Positions 1 to 10,448 of a DNA stretch of 64,000 nt are shown in pieces. A program made the position numbers and the translations under genes. Positions within the stretch are counted from its first letter, which is position 1, and every line of letters starts with the position of its first letter. Under the pieces are notes generated by a model, which had not been told where the DNA came from, ran no database searches, and worked only from the letters and a program-made list of their open reading frames with translations. This DNA is from Corinectria fuckeliana (lineage: Eukaryota; Ascomycota; Sordariomycetes; Hypocreales; Nectriaceae): positions 62,001-126,000 of the forward strand of contig WPDH01000280.1 of assembly GCA_019137255.1 (NCBI GenBank), in the 5' to 3' direction.

Positions 1-728
1 TAGGCGAGGGACCAGCCCAACCGGGACATGATCTCCCAATGATAACCCAGAATGTTATCACTCATCAAAATATGGCTGACATATTTAGGCAATTTTGCCG
101 GTATCATATGGAGGCCAGATTCCCGGCAGGTTCTTCCGGTTTCCGTCTCTGAACCTGATCTGTAGGCTAAGCTATTCTGAACTTCCTGTAACAAGCTAAA
201 GCCCATAACTCACAGATAGCCACGGACATTGCGATGAAGTAAGAAGGAGTAACTGAGGGTAGAATTGCTAAAATCCCATGTAAGCAGTTGGAGTGGCAAA
301 AGGTAATTTTCGGCCACGTAGTCGAAAATAACCTTCATGGTCAATATCCAAATGTCTTGGCTTCCGTTGTCTAGCTCGAGTCAGTAGGTTGTGAGCGAAC
401 ACAAGGCCAAAGTTGTCTGCCTTGTTGATCTCTTGAATACCTTATCGTCAAGGATGAGAGACAAAGCCTCAATGTCGACCTAAAGGCGATCCAGCTTGTG
501 TATTGCCCTATGGGACGAATAGTCCTGGTAGACCGAGGCCTAGAGTATTGGGCATATTCACTGGACTTACTGTTTCGTAATGCACTAGCAGACATTGCTG
601 ACCGTCGTGGACACTTTTCAATTAGGAATGCGTAGCTAGCTACAAAAAGCCTCCTTAATTCCCTTCAACTGCAACTGACGTATTCTTGAGGGGCCATTGG
701 ACTTTTCACTAGCTGGACAACGTGGGCG
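1..728. other. Gene-less stretch at left edge
   Basis: I find no supported gene here. Short open frames on both strands have no recognisable domain, no codon pattern and no paired splice signals. It includes the 3' flank of the minus-strand aminopeptidase. Confidence 0.5.
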
Positions 729-2130
729 TTACAGATACGACGCCTCAACCAAGAACCCAACGGTGAGCTTCGTATGGCGAAGGACGGTGTTCCACTGGAT
801 CTTGTCGTATGACTGGACAATCATTAGTGGCGTACATAATGCATCACGGAGATTCACTTACATCGTTTGCTGTGTGAATGTTGGGGTTGGATTCCTCGAA
901 AACGTCTTCGCAGACAAAAGCGGCGGCTGTAAACATCAGTGAGTAACAATCTCTTGTGATGGTGCAAAATGACACGTACGGAATCCGTTCGAACGAGCAC
1001 TCCCATGATCGGAGCAAGCATATCCACACTCAGAGGTTGATGGGGTCGCTCCGGTGTACTGAGTCGCAATAAGTCGAACATAAGATGTCAAAGCCGAGTC
1101 GACATAATCTGTGTACACCGAAACCTTGCCGTTGGGAGATATTCCTGTCATATCCTGGTTAAGGAAAGCTAGCACTGTTTTGCTAGCTGACTTGTAGTTG
1201 GCGTAAATTCCTTGAGAGCCTAGAAGCCCGCCTTCTTCACCAGCATAAAAGTGGAATTCAAGCGTGTTTTGGGGTTTGAAACCCGACTCGGCTAGTACTC
1301 TAAGCGCCTCAAGGATAGCGGTAGATCCGGATGCGTTGTCGTCGGCTCCAGGGCTGCGGGCGGAAGAGGAGCCAGCCGTAGAATCGAAATGAGCACCAAC
1401 AATGACTATTAATGGCCAAGTTAGTAGTTGCCAACGTCCGAGGTTTGAAACATACCTAGTTCAGCACTGTCTCCGGGAATCCTTGCAATGATTGATGGCT
1501 GGTTGAAGGAGTGGGTGAATTGAGAGACGACAATAGCCGTGTTGGCAGATGCAACACTCTTGACCTGGTTGAAAAGCCAGGTTGAGGCTTGTGTTCCATA
1601 AGTCGATCGATAATGACGGTTGTGGAAGCTGCAAAGGTGAGTCAGGAATTGCATTACAACACGTTGTAAAAAGACGTCGTCGAGGTACATACTCTGTTAG
1701 ACTCTTTGCCCAGCTTTGCGGTCCAGTAATGCTAGTCTTAGCAATGAGGGTGTTGGCTTCGGTGGTGTGGTTCAGCGCAGTGGGGTATGTCACCGCACGA
1801 CGTGTGATGCTAGAACTGTCTGAGGACGGAGCTGAGAGAATCGACAAGACTTCATCATCCTACAATCAGGTCAGTATCTTCTCACGACTATTTCCAGGAG
1901 ATTCACTATCAACCCACTTTAATGTCCGTAATGTCATAGAAGCCGATGCCCTTGGATGTGTACAGCTCAAACTTCTCCTCTTCCGTGACCCAGGTGCCAG
2001 GGTCCTCTTCCGATGTCTTGATCAGACGAAGCGAGCTGTCCGGTTGAGCAGCTGCATGGTCTGCTGGTGCTGAGGCAACCAGCTGGCAAGACGCAAAAAT
2101 AGCGAGTAGAGTAGACGGAGCGAAAATCAT
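729..2130 (-). CDS. Secreted leucine aminopeptidase, peptidase family M28
   Basis: This gene encodes a co-catalytic zinc exopeptidase that removes N-terminal residues from peptides outside the cell. Six exons (2130-1918, 1859-1693, 1628-1456, 1405-980, 926-862, 812-729) join in phase with GT-AG introns to give about 375 residues, the usual size for fungal LAP1-type enzymes. The N terminus is a signal peptide (MIFAPSTLLAIFASCQLVASA), followed by a propeptide. The M28 ligand set is complete: GAHFDS (His), ADDNASG (bridging Asp), AGEEGG (catalytic Glu plus ligand Glu), NQDMTG (Asp) and PNIHTAND (His). Cysteines in the GYACSDHGSA region match the family disulfide. No lesion is visible, so it is probably functional. 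Family assignment is secure; the substrate preference is inferred. Confidence 0.93.
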
Positions 2131-3371
2131 GTTGAGCCAGAGACGAGTTTACAAGGATGCTCGTGGAGTTGAATAGGAGGTAAATCTAAGGAAGGCTGCG
2201 AGGCTTTTATACGTTGGGTTCAGCTTGACCGCCTTGGACTTGTGTGTGTTGCAGCAAGGTGGAATATCGTGCTATTTTATCATGTCGGGCTTCCTACTCG
2301 GGCAGTTGGTACCAGTGGGAACAAAGTCCTCGTAGCATAACAAAAGGACGTCCAACTTGTGGGCTAAGGTGACATCCCGTCAGGGGTGTGATAAACAAGT
2401 GGAAGGTGATCGGAGCTCGACTATTTGCCAAGAGTGATGTGATGCTCAAGCTACTCAATGTGGGCAAGGGTGTGTTTCTTGTATACCCCGCATGGCTAGA
2501 CATGGAAGGTCGATAGTTGTGGCAATACGAACTTAAGCTTAACATCAGGCACTAAACTACAATTGCATCCCTTTTAGACCACTAGCTACTGTGGATTTGT
2601 CGGCTATATTATCGGAGTTTATCAGCTTTGCGGACTGTGCATAGAAGTGCGTTGACTAGCACTAGAGACTGACTCTTTTAGGACGATGGACTTTAGTAGA
2701 CGAAGTGCTAGGTTAGAAAGATCGTACCATGGGCTCTTCATGGCACCGCAAAGCTTATTAATGACGTCGAATATTCGCTGACGTGCCTCCCTCGTTTAAT
2801 ACTCCAACGAGCTAGAATTTTGAGCATATGACTTGCTAGCAGATGTTTTGCGTCTGCCACGTTCTTGCACCCAATTCCTAATTGCCCTTGTGCATCTTCG
2901 CCAACGATAATCCAATTGATAATACATCTTGAAACAATGTTGTTGGAGCGGCCACCTTCAGACTTGGCAGTGTGGATCGAGACTGACACCTTGGGCTAGT
3001 TCCTGATCCCACTCGCTGTTATAGAAAGACAAGGAACAAGTAAAGAGTGCTAAGATAACAGAAGAAACGGCTTGACCTTTGACTTTATGATCCCTAGTTA
3101 AAATGATGTTAGACACATCTACTTCTGATCAGACCCGGCTTATAAAGCGAGGTAGATGCAAAGAGTTATCGCATGCAAATCATTCAAAAAAGAAAAGGCA
3201 TAAACATGCAGTAAGCCGTGGTCCCCGCAGATAATGACTCGAATATGCGATAAGACATGTCTGCCTAATAAGTTGCTTGGGCTGAAACGTCAGCTTACCT
3301 GCCTCAAGCAAATCACGCTACTACAACACACAGCTAAAGACAAACCTCGACATTCGACAGAGCCAGTCAAC
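2131..3371. other. Intergenic region between aminopeptidase and HET gene
   Basis: No supported gene. It should contain both divergent promoters. An in-frame upstream ATG at 3234 would add 46 residues to the HET protein, but that extension is poorly conserved in character. Confidence 0.5.
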
Positions 3372-5519
3372 ATGGCAGACAATGAGCAAGAAGAACTATG
3401 CCCCAGATGCCGCGGTATAGACATGGACCACTTGTTCCGAGAGGTCACTTCACAAGCTGTCGTTGAACCCGAGCCTGCCTTTTCTCTCGATCGTATTCCG
3501 GAGTGGTCCGACTCGTCATGCCGTCTTTGTACCTTCTTTCTAGATATGATCCCAGAAGAAGAGCGGCACTACTGTACAACCATCTATGTATCCAGGGCCA
3601 ACATATATTGTAGGAACGGCTCAACAAACAAAGAACCTATCAATGCCCCAAGAGTGGTAGGGCGGACGAGCCTTTTCATCCATACGCGCAGAGGCAAAAG
3701 TCCTCCCGACGGACGCGAAGTTCTTCGCGACGGACGACCCTTTGTGAACTACAACAAGGCACCAGACGCTCCGGTGCTTATTGATCATGCAAAGGTGCAT
3801 TACGAGTCGTTAGGCAAGTGGCTTGAAGCAATCCAGCAGATTCCAAGAGCAGAAATGGATGTGCTACCCGTCGCCGTCATTGACTGCCACAAACGAGAAG
3901 TGGTACCAGTGGTCGGCCCTTGCGACTATGTCGCTCTTAGCTATGTCTGGGGTCCAGCGGTAGTACAAGCTCCTCGCAATGGCAGCTCTTTACCCAATCT
4001 TCTTCCACGTACAGTGGAAGACGCCATGACTGTTGTCAAAGAGCTCGGCCTGCGTTACCTATGGGTCGACAGGTATTGCTTGGACCAGAACAACAAGGTT
4101 GAGTTCCAAGCACAGCTTAACCAGATGGCCGCCATATACCGGCACGCCCTCTTGACCATCATCGGGGCGGCTGGCTCAGATGCTGACTATGGACTACCCG
4201 GCGTCAGCTCTCGTGCCAGAAACAAACAGCCTCGCATTCAGATTGGCGACTACACTCTCTGGTCTTCCATGACGGATCCGCGAAACATCGTACGAGCAAG
4301 CACATGGATGACTCGGGCTTGGACCCATCAGGAAGGTGTCTTTTCGTGGAACTGGGTCGCCTTCACCGACGAGCAGGTCTTTTTCCAGCGATCAAACAAG
4401 GAGTGGGCGAACCTGGAACGGTGGTGGAAGGTCTCGTGCGAGATGTTTCCCCATGGAGGCCTAGGGGCCGAAGCCAACTGCCCGCTGCTAGGCATGTTTG
4501 ACAATGTGTGGAAGAATGAGGGCGCTGTACACGGCATGCTATACCAGTATACGGCTCGCACGCTGACCTACCCAAGTGATGCGCTGAACGGGATATTGGG
4601 TCTCTTGAAACGGTGCGAGAATGGCCCGTATCGCTTGAACCACTACTTCGGAGTGCCCATCTTGGGCCCAATCATCAATCACCGCAAGGCTTCGGGCCGT
4701 GATCCCAGCCGCAGTTGGACGCTGACGGAAGCCTTTCTGGTGAATCTTGGCTGGGGATCAATGAAGCCCGGTCCGCGCAGGCCTAGCTTCCCGAGCTGGT
4801 CATGGACGGGTTGGCAAGCCATCTACGAGGGCCCTGCTCATTCCCTACGGTATCGAGGCTTGCTGGAAAAGAGCATCATCGACATCGAGCTATCCGTGCA
4901 TACGCCCCAGGGCTTGGTTAACTGGGAGACCATGTGCAACAACACGGATTGGGACGCTTACATGGACTACAGTTCATTGCCGCGGGAACTTTACATTCGA
5001 GCTCCTACAGTTGCGCTGACCATCTACCGAAATCCCAAAGCATCGAAGGAAACCACCTATGGCCATGCCGCGGATCTTGCACCCATGGAGTGGTGTGCTG
5101 TGTTTTCTGACGAAGAATGCGACGTCTCCATTGAGGTCAACATGGTCGACGCCAGAATCGAGTCGATGGTCCCAGTTGCGGGTTCCGTATCGTTGAAGGG
5201 AATTTTGCTTCGCCAACTAGACGCTCAACCCCGACAGGTTGAGCGCGACGTTGACAGATTTCACGCGAATGCCATTTGGGCCTTGGCCCTTCTCGTTCTT
5301 GAAGACAAGGGCGAGGCGACAAGAGTTGGGCACTTGGAACTGACAACACACAATTACTTGGTCCGCTGGAAGCATCAAGTCCATCATCCGGACACGAAGG
5401 ACGAGAAAACTTGGCAGCGGACTGATCAAAAGAGCTTTGTCGATTGTGTTGAGTGTAGAACAAAGGCGTTGGAGAAGCTCGTGAGCGGCAAGAAAGACGA
5501 GTTGACAAAGTTGGTGTAG
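3372..5519 (+). CDS. Heterokaryon incompatibility (HET) domain protein
   Basis: This is a single-exon gene of about 715 residues. The HET domain (Pfam PF06985) is recognised by CDYVALSYVWG, then LPRTVEDAMTVVKELGLRYLWVD, then YCLDQ and QMAAIYRHALLTIIGAAG, ending near AWTHQEGVFS. HET domains trigger regulated cell death when incompatible alleles or partners meet after hyphal fusion. The N terminus carries CPRCRG and CRLCTFF cysteine pairs, common in the group of HET proteins with an N-terminal Cys-containing segment. I chose ATG 3372 because its context (GTCAACATGGCA) is better than that of ATG 3234, and the frame then reads directly into the conserved part. It is intact. The partner and specificity cannot be read from sequence. 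Confidence 0.9.
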   Translation: MADNEQEELCPRCRGIDMDHLFREVTSQAVVEPEPAFSLDRIPEWSDSSCRLCTFFLDMIPEEERHYCTTIYVSRANIYCRNGSTNKEPINAPRVVGRTSLFIHTRRGKSPPDGREVLRDGRPFVNYNKAPDAPVLIDHAKVHYESLGKWLEAIQQIPRAEMDVLPVAVIDCHKREVVPVVGPCDYVALSYVWGPAVVQAPRNGSSLPNLLPRTVEDAMTVVKELGLRYLWVDRYCLDQNNKVEFQAQLNQMAAIYRHALLTIIGAAGSDADYGLPGVSSRARNKQPRIQIGDYTLWSSMTDPRNIVRASTWMTRAWTHQEGVFSWNWVAFTDEQVFFQRSNKEWANLERWWKVSCEMFPHGGLGAEANCPLLGMFDNVWKNEGAVHGMLYQYTARTLTYPSDALNGILGLLKRCENGPYRLNHYFGVPILGPIINHRKASGRDPSRSWTLTEAFLVNLGWGSMKPGPRRPSFPSWSWTGWQAIYEGPAHSLRYRGLLEKSIIDIELSVHTPQGLVNWETMCNNTDWDAYMDYSSLPRELYIRAPTVALTIYRNPKASKETTYGHAADLAPMEWCAVFSDEECDVSIEVNMVDARIESMVPVAGSVSLKGILLRQLDAQPRQVERDVDRFHANAIWALALLVLEDKGEATRVGHLELTTHNYLVRWKHQVHHPDTKDEKTWQRTDQKSFVDCVECRTKALEKLVSGKKDELTKLV

Positions 5520-5600
5520 ACTTCGTATCAAGTAAAGCAAGCACACAGTATAGGTACTAAGTTCACTGGTGATTCTTCTTTTGAGACCCTTTGTGGAACG

Positions 5601-5695
5601 AAATACTGCTGTACCACTGTAAGGATCCCTACAGCAGGTACGGAGTATAGATACTTGGCTTATCTATACAGCGTTTCATACCCAGATTATACACA
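5601..5695. repeat. Dispersed repeat, right-half copy A
   Basis: The sequence beginning AAATACTGCTGTA and containing GATACTTGGCTTAT and AGCGTTTCA matches 7577-7671 in the same orientation with small indels. Most substitutions are transitions: GGATCCCTACAGCAGG here is GAATCCTTATAGTAGG there. The differences look like C->T and G->A decay of the other copy. Confidence 0.6.
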
Positions 5696-6064
5696 TGACA
5701 GACATGAGTAGGGGTTTGAAATAGTATTACCTACTATAACGTTCTCAAAATGTATCTCATGATTACCTTCGTTTTAACGGAATTCTAGAGAATATCCCGA
5801 TAATTCGCCCCGCACCATGTGCTGCTCTACATCTGGTAGTAATTATACCGCGTATCTACAAAGTACAGACATTGAAAATATATCAGTTATGCGGTAATTA
5901 CCCGTTATCCGGGAAATTCTCTTTCCGAGCCGTAAGCCCAGGAATAGATAAACGACTTCACCCCGCTTTCCAGTTCGATCAAACATTCCTCATCACGTCA
6001 CAAAGGATATTCTACAAGGACACGACACGAAGGATATTTTCTTCGTCACGGTCCTCGTCTCGAC

Positions 6065-7364
6065 ATGTGCGTCTCGCGTGTCGATGTTGACTCGGATGGC
6101 GATACCATCATCATCCTTCCTTATAAGCCCGATGCGGAACCTCCACCCACCACGAGTGACCCAATGGTGGCATTTACCACTTGGATGGTAGACAACGGTG
6201 AAGCCGCTCCATCACGAGGTATATCACATTAAGACCTGCTGACCGCGCTCCCTTGCTACAAGACTTGGAGACTGACCTTGTATCTAAAGATGCCTCTAGA
6301 GTCGAGACTGCCAGCATCGACCCCTTGCCTGAATATCACTTCAAGGTTTCAATGAAGCATCTTGCCTTGGCGTCCCCTCGCGCAAAAGCCATGTTCGCAG
6401 GGCCTTTCATAGAGGCCCAGCCATCGACCGCTGATGGTTTACGGCACTGGAAGTTCGAGCCAATCTTCAACCCAACAGCTTTCCAGATGGTGTTGAGCAT
6501 CGTGCACGGAAAAACTCGAGCGATCCCTAACAGCTTGGATATCCATACGCTGGCTGATTTCGCAGCTGTGGTAGACGACTTGGAGTGTCACGACGCTGTC
6601 TGGTTCGTGGCTAAGAGCTGGGTCCACCAGCTCTCTAAATCAACCCGCAATATAGACATTCGCGTTGCGGACTATTTCATTCTAATTACCTATGTTTTCG
6701 ACGAACCCGTACTGTTTGAAAGAGCAACAAGAGTGGCAATATTCCGGGGCAGAGGCCCTTTCTCCACTCGTTTTCCTATACGTCCTCGAATAGTTGGTAG
6801 GTCATTCTTCTCTTATCTTTTGGTTTGGGCAATTGTTAATCTGGTAATCATGCAGAAACGATAGATGCGCAGAGACAAGGGCTGATCGAACGGATGATGA
6901 CATGCTTGCATTCGCTAGTAACCAACTTGTGCAGGACTTCATTCTGCAGCATGGCTTGCAAAGCATTGATGCTAGGCTCATTGGTACAAGGAATGCAAAA
7001 AGAAGGGCTGTATTCCCCGCGGCCGTCCGAACCGTTTCACGGTCTGAGTGTACGGTCTCTGCTAAAAAGTGCCGAATCTTTTGCGTCCCCGAAATATTAC
7101 GGCCCCGAGGAAAACCGCGAAACCGAGGAGACGAACGAGGTGTGGGACATATCGAGATACCGGAAAAGGAAACACGAAACCATGCTGGAGTCGGCAGCCT
7201 GCCCAACGCGACTAGCAGCACACGTTTGCTCAGTAAACAGTCACATCGGACCCTTCATCAATGCTATAGGACGGGATTCCGTGGGCCTGGACCTGTCAAG
7301 ATTTCGCGGGATCGATATCTTTCCGATCATAATCGACGACAGGCAGGATATTATTTGGTCTTAA
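6065..7364 (+). CDS. Fungal BTB/POZ-like domain protein
   Basis: Three exons (6065-6218, 6263-6796, 6856-7364) join in phase into about 398 residues. Exon 1 begins MCVSRVDVDSDGDTIIILP, the DGD-(L/I)-(L/I) opening common in fungal BTB-like proteins. Exon 2 has the core: FKVSMKHLALASPRAKAMF, then a TAFQMVLSIVHG helix and DFAAVVDDLECHDAV. Exon 3 has LMLGSLVQGMQKEGLYSPRP followed by GLSVRSL, the usual C-terminal signature of this group. BTB folds mediate protein-protein contacts. These proteins are abundant in Pezizomycotina and their functions are mostly unknown. Introns have GTATAT and GTAGGT donors. The gene is bracketed by copies of a short dispersed repeat. Splicing is inferred from frame continuity and consensus sites. 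Confidence 0.8.
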
Positions 7365-7476
7365 ATGACCGAAATAATCAGCGCAGTTCTCGACTTTCAG
7401 TTACAGTTTAAGTGCTTGTTCTTACACGGTTCTGTTACTAGCTCGTGCTTAATAGACAGGTTCATCTGTAGTCTTT

Positions 7477-7671
7477 AAGGCAGCTTAATCAACCGTGTAT
7501 ATCTATTATCTAACTAATCTCGTTTTAACACATTTACAACTTTGCTATAAATAATGTTTAAGCTCCTTTATATAATAAAATACTGCTGTATTATACGGGC
7601 AAAAGTCTAAGAATCCTTATAGTAGGTAAAGATACTTAGCTTATATAGCGTTTCACACTCTTATATTAGAT
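7477..7671. repeat. Dispersed repeat, fullest copy, AT-shifted
   Basis: The left half (7477-7563, starting AAGGCAGCTTAATCAACCGT) matches 9864-9950. The right half (7577-7671) matches 5601-5695. All matches are in direct orientation. Relative to the other copies this one is consistently richer in A and T (CTGCTGTAAACAATG there, TTGCTATAAATAATG here), a pattern expected from RIP or methylation decay. The element type is unknown and no open frame or terminal repeats are visible. Confidence 0.6.
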
Positions 7672-7814
7672 TAAACTTATAATAGCTCTAATACTTACAA
7701 AAGTCTAACAGCCTTAATATCAAGGCGCATCACAGAGTATAAAATCCACGACTGCCTACAACTAAAGTGTTCACTATAAATCACCTAGCTACGGCACAGC
7801 CTCTCTCCCCTCAA

Positions 7815-8363
7815 TCATATCCTAAGTTGGCTTAGTTTGCGACATGGCCGCACGTAATCATATCTGCCACTGTCTGCCTTCGTCGCGACGTACCTATGAG
7901 CGAACGCCTCAATCTTCACCCAGTCTAACTCTGCCGTACCCACGGCATGTCCATCCTGGGCGATCCTGGTTAATGCGTCGGCAACCCATGTACGGCAGCG
8001 CCAGTTAGGATCGTTCTGAACAACTGGTGTTGCACGGAATATCTCAAGAAGCCGCTTCTCGTCTTCAACTTTCGCAATAATGATCCGCGCCAGGAGACTG
8101 GCGGTGGTCTTGATGTTCCTCAGAGGGATTTCTTCATAAACCCAGCCCTGAAATGGATTATTTTTGACATGGCTTCGTATACCAGGAACTTCTGGCTGCT
8201 TTTCCATCTTAGGACCTATGAGGAAGCCCCAATGATATCTAACGCAGCACATTAGAACAGCCTTAAGAGCACAGATGATCGAGTGGCCTTACTTTCGCTC
8301 CTCATTGTTGACGACTCCGCTCGGATAAAGGCCAATATACAGCCGATTCTGGTTACCGACCAT
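7815..8363 (-). CDS. Conserved fungal protein of unknown function
   Basis: Two exons (8363-8293 and 8238-7815) join in phase (AA|gtaagg...gttag|A) to give about 164 residues. The N terminus reads MVGNQNRLYIGLYPSG then NEERKYHWGFLIGPK. Further on come an RxH..N...W segment and RCRTWVADALTRIAQDG, the pattern of a widespread fungal family I associate with DUF6914. That family name is from memory and should be checked. No catalytic motif, signal peptide or membrane helix is seen. The start ATG at 8363 is preceded by CAAC, a good context. It lies on the same strand as the kinase upstream at 8868-9740 but is separated from it by 500 bp, so co-transcription is not implied. Confidence 0.7.
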
Positions 8364-8867
8364 GTTGAAGGACGTATCGCAATAGAAAAATGAGGGGATG
8401 ATAAACACTGTTTCTTAAGGAACCAAATGAGCGAGATGAGCAGACTGACAGCGGCCCTTTTAACCCCCATCTTCCTTATAGTTATGCTGTTGGTGTTGGC
8501 CTCGCAAAAAATAGAAATTCCATCCGATCGGCCATCGCATTGTTGCCTGTCGTGTTTACGCGCGCGCGAAACGCTGAGGCTAAAACTGATGTGCCCATAT
8601 GGACGTATGAAATACCATTATGAGTAACTGTTGGTTGGTATAAGCGACTAGCGACCTAGGGGCGAACAACGCGGTGCAGTCGACATTAGCCAACAGACGC
8701 ATTTTGCGGCTGATGGTTGCAACGCGAATACGAAGAACAAGAAGCAGGCGATGGCAAGTACTACGTGTAAGCTAGTTGAACATGTATCAATATTGATTGT
8801 GGAAAACCTCGCAGGTAGCTATACAGGTTGACAAACCAAGTCTGTGGTCCATCTAATGGCCAGCATT

Positions 8868-9740
8868 TTAGAAATCTCCCCACCACTTCTGACGCAATAT
8901 CTCCATCTTCAACTCATCAGGACGTGCATCGACGAAGCTGTCCAATCTGCCTTGCCACCACTGCCGAGTACGATTTCCATACCACGCGGCCGTGTATTCC
9001 CAGTAGAACGGATACCACCCTGAAAATTCCCAGTCGATAATGCCAACAACCTGCGTCCCACGAAGCAGAATATTGCAAGGATTTAAATCGCCATGTGTAA
9101 ATACGGGAGGCGGCCACGGTCCATTCTGCTTGGTGATCATGGCTTCGATGTCTTCATAGTCCTTCTCACCCTTGCGGTCGGGATAGTCTTCAAGCCGGAA
9201 CCCATGACGGAGCCAGCGATGAGAGTCTTGAATAGTTTGAAATGGGCCGAATCGGGGCCTGGCATGAGGAATGCGAGAGTCGTACAAGGAACCGTTGACA
9301 CAGCTCTCGACTTTAATGCCAGGTGGCGTCAGTGATCTCAGCTCTTGCAACATGCGGCGGAGCTGCGCAAGTACCGTCTGGCGGTCAATCTCAGATAGCG
9401 TCATCCACGTTTTGGCAAGGACGTGGCCTTGTATGCGCTCCATAACAATGTAGGCGCGGTTGTTGTGGACGAAGGAGCAGTGCACTCGCGGTACGGGAAT
9501 AGACGTGTTTGCGGAAATGAACTGCATTGTGGCGGCCTCGGTCAGATGAACCCAAGGACCAGTCTTGACGACAAGATTCGGAGAGACTGGCCGGACGAAG
9601 CCATCCAGCTTGTAGCAATGCGCGGTTGTCCGAAGCGCAAGGCGGGTCAAAAGGCGACGGATGCGGGTGTTTTTTATGGCCATGTGCTCAGTGCCCTCAT
9701 GCTGAGTTGGCGTATTGTCGATGGGTGGTGTGTATGGCAT
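8868..9740 (-). CDS. APH-type phosphotransferase (protein-kinase-like fold)
   Basis: This is a single exon of 290 residues. It belongs to the aminoglycoside phosphotransferase (APH/choline kinase-like) superfamily, Pfam PF01636. The catalytic loop FTHGDLNPCNILL is followed by the metal-binding GIIDWEFSGWYP and then the YWEYTAAWYGN segment. An N-lobe strand with VVKTGPWVHLTEAATM carries the likely ATP-contacting Lys. Such proteins are expanded in Pezizomycotina. Their natural substrates are small molecules and are mostly unknown, and antibiotic resistance should not be assumed. All key residues are present, so it is probably active. ATG 9740 is the only good start and matches the usual length of 270-320 residues. 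Confidence 0.88.
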   Translation of the reverse strand: MPYTPPIDNTPTQHEGTEHMAIKNTRIRRLLTRLALRTTAHCYKLDGFVRPVSPNLVVKTGPWVHLTEAATMQFISANTSIPVPRVHCSFVHNNRAYIVMERIQGHVLAKTWMTLSEIDRQTVLAQLRRMLQELRSLTPPGIKVESCVNGSLYDSRIPHARPRFGPFQTIQDSHRWLRHGFRLEDYPDRKGEKDYEDIEAMITKQNGPWPPPVFTHGDLNPCNILLRGTQVVGIIDWEFSGWYPFYWEYTAAWYGNRTRQWWQGRLDSFVDARPDELKMEILRQKWWGDF

Positions 9741-9863
9741 GGCTGTCGTGGCATGGCAAGCTGTTGCATGCCGGCTGAAGTAGCATTACGATATGTCAGC
9801 ATCCTCCTTATCAACACTAATACAGCCGGTGTTGTTAAACTGGAGGTGGATCTCGGTTTCTGG

Positions 9864-9950
9864 AAGGCAGCTTAATCAACCGTATATGTCCAATCAAACT
9901 CATTTCAACACATTTACGACCCTGCTGTAAACAATGTTCCATCCAAAAGC
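9864..9950. repeat. Dispersed repeat, left-half copy
   Basis: AAGGCAGCTTAATCAACCGTATATG through CTGCTGTAAACAATGTT matches 7477-7563 in direct orientation with mostly transition differences and a short gap. This is the less AT-shifted copy. Confidence 0.6.
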
Positions 9951-10448
9951 CAGCAAGACAGCGGATAACTCGTCGGTTTTGAAAAGGCCGGTGCAACGTC
10001 CAGAAAGGGGAATCCAGCTCCGAGCGGGACTCCTCGGCACATCTTCATCTTCGACCGTGGCACTGGCCGGATAAATTACTCCGGATCGAGGCCAGTTATC
10101 TTCTAGTCCAAGCCGGCCCGTCGGCGGCTGATTGGCTACCGGCCTGGCGCCCCTCGTGTTCCGCGGACGCCGTGGATCTCGGACCACTTTGTCTGTCTCA
10201 GGAGTCATTCACGGACAAAGAGGGACGGACGCTTCTTGATCCTTTGATTCCTAATCCGTCTACTTTCGATCCGTCCCCCCGTTGTTTGCTTCCGTCTGCA
10301 CGACCCCCCTGCACAGGCTTCGACATCCGACCAGGGGCCGGCTTGGGGCACCCAACTTCCATTCTATCCAAGATCCAGAGACGCGCAAAGCACACGTCAC
10401 CAATTATTGCAAGTGAGGCTGCCTCCGAGCACGCCGGACGCTGCGGAA

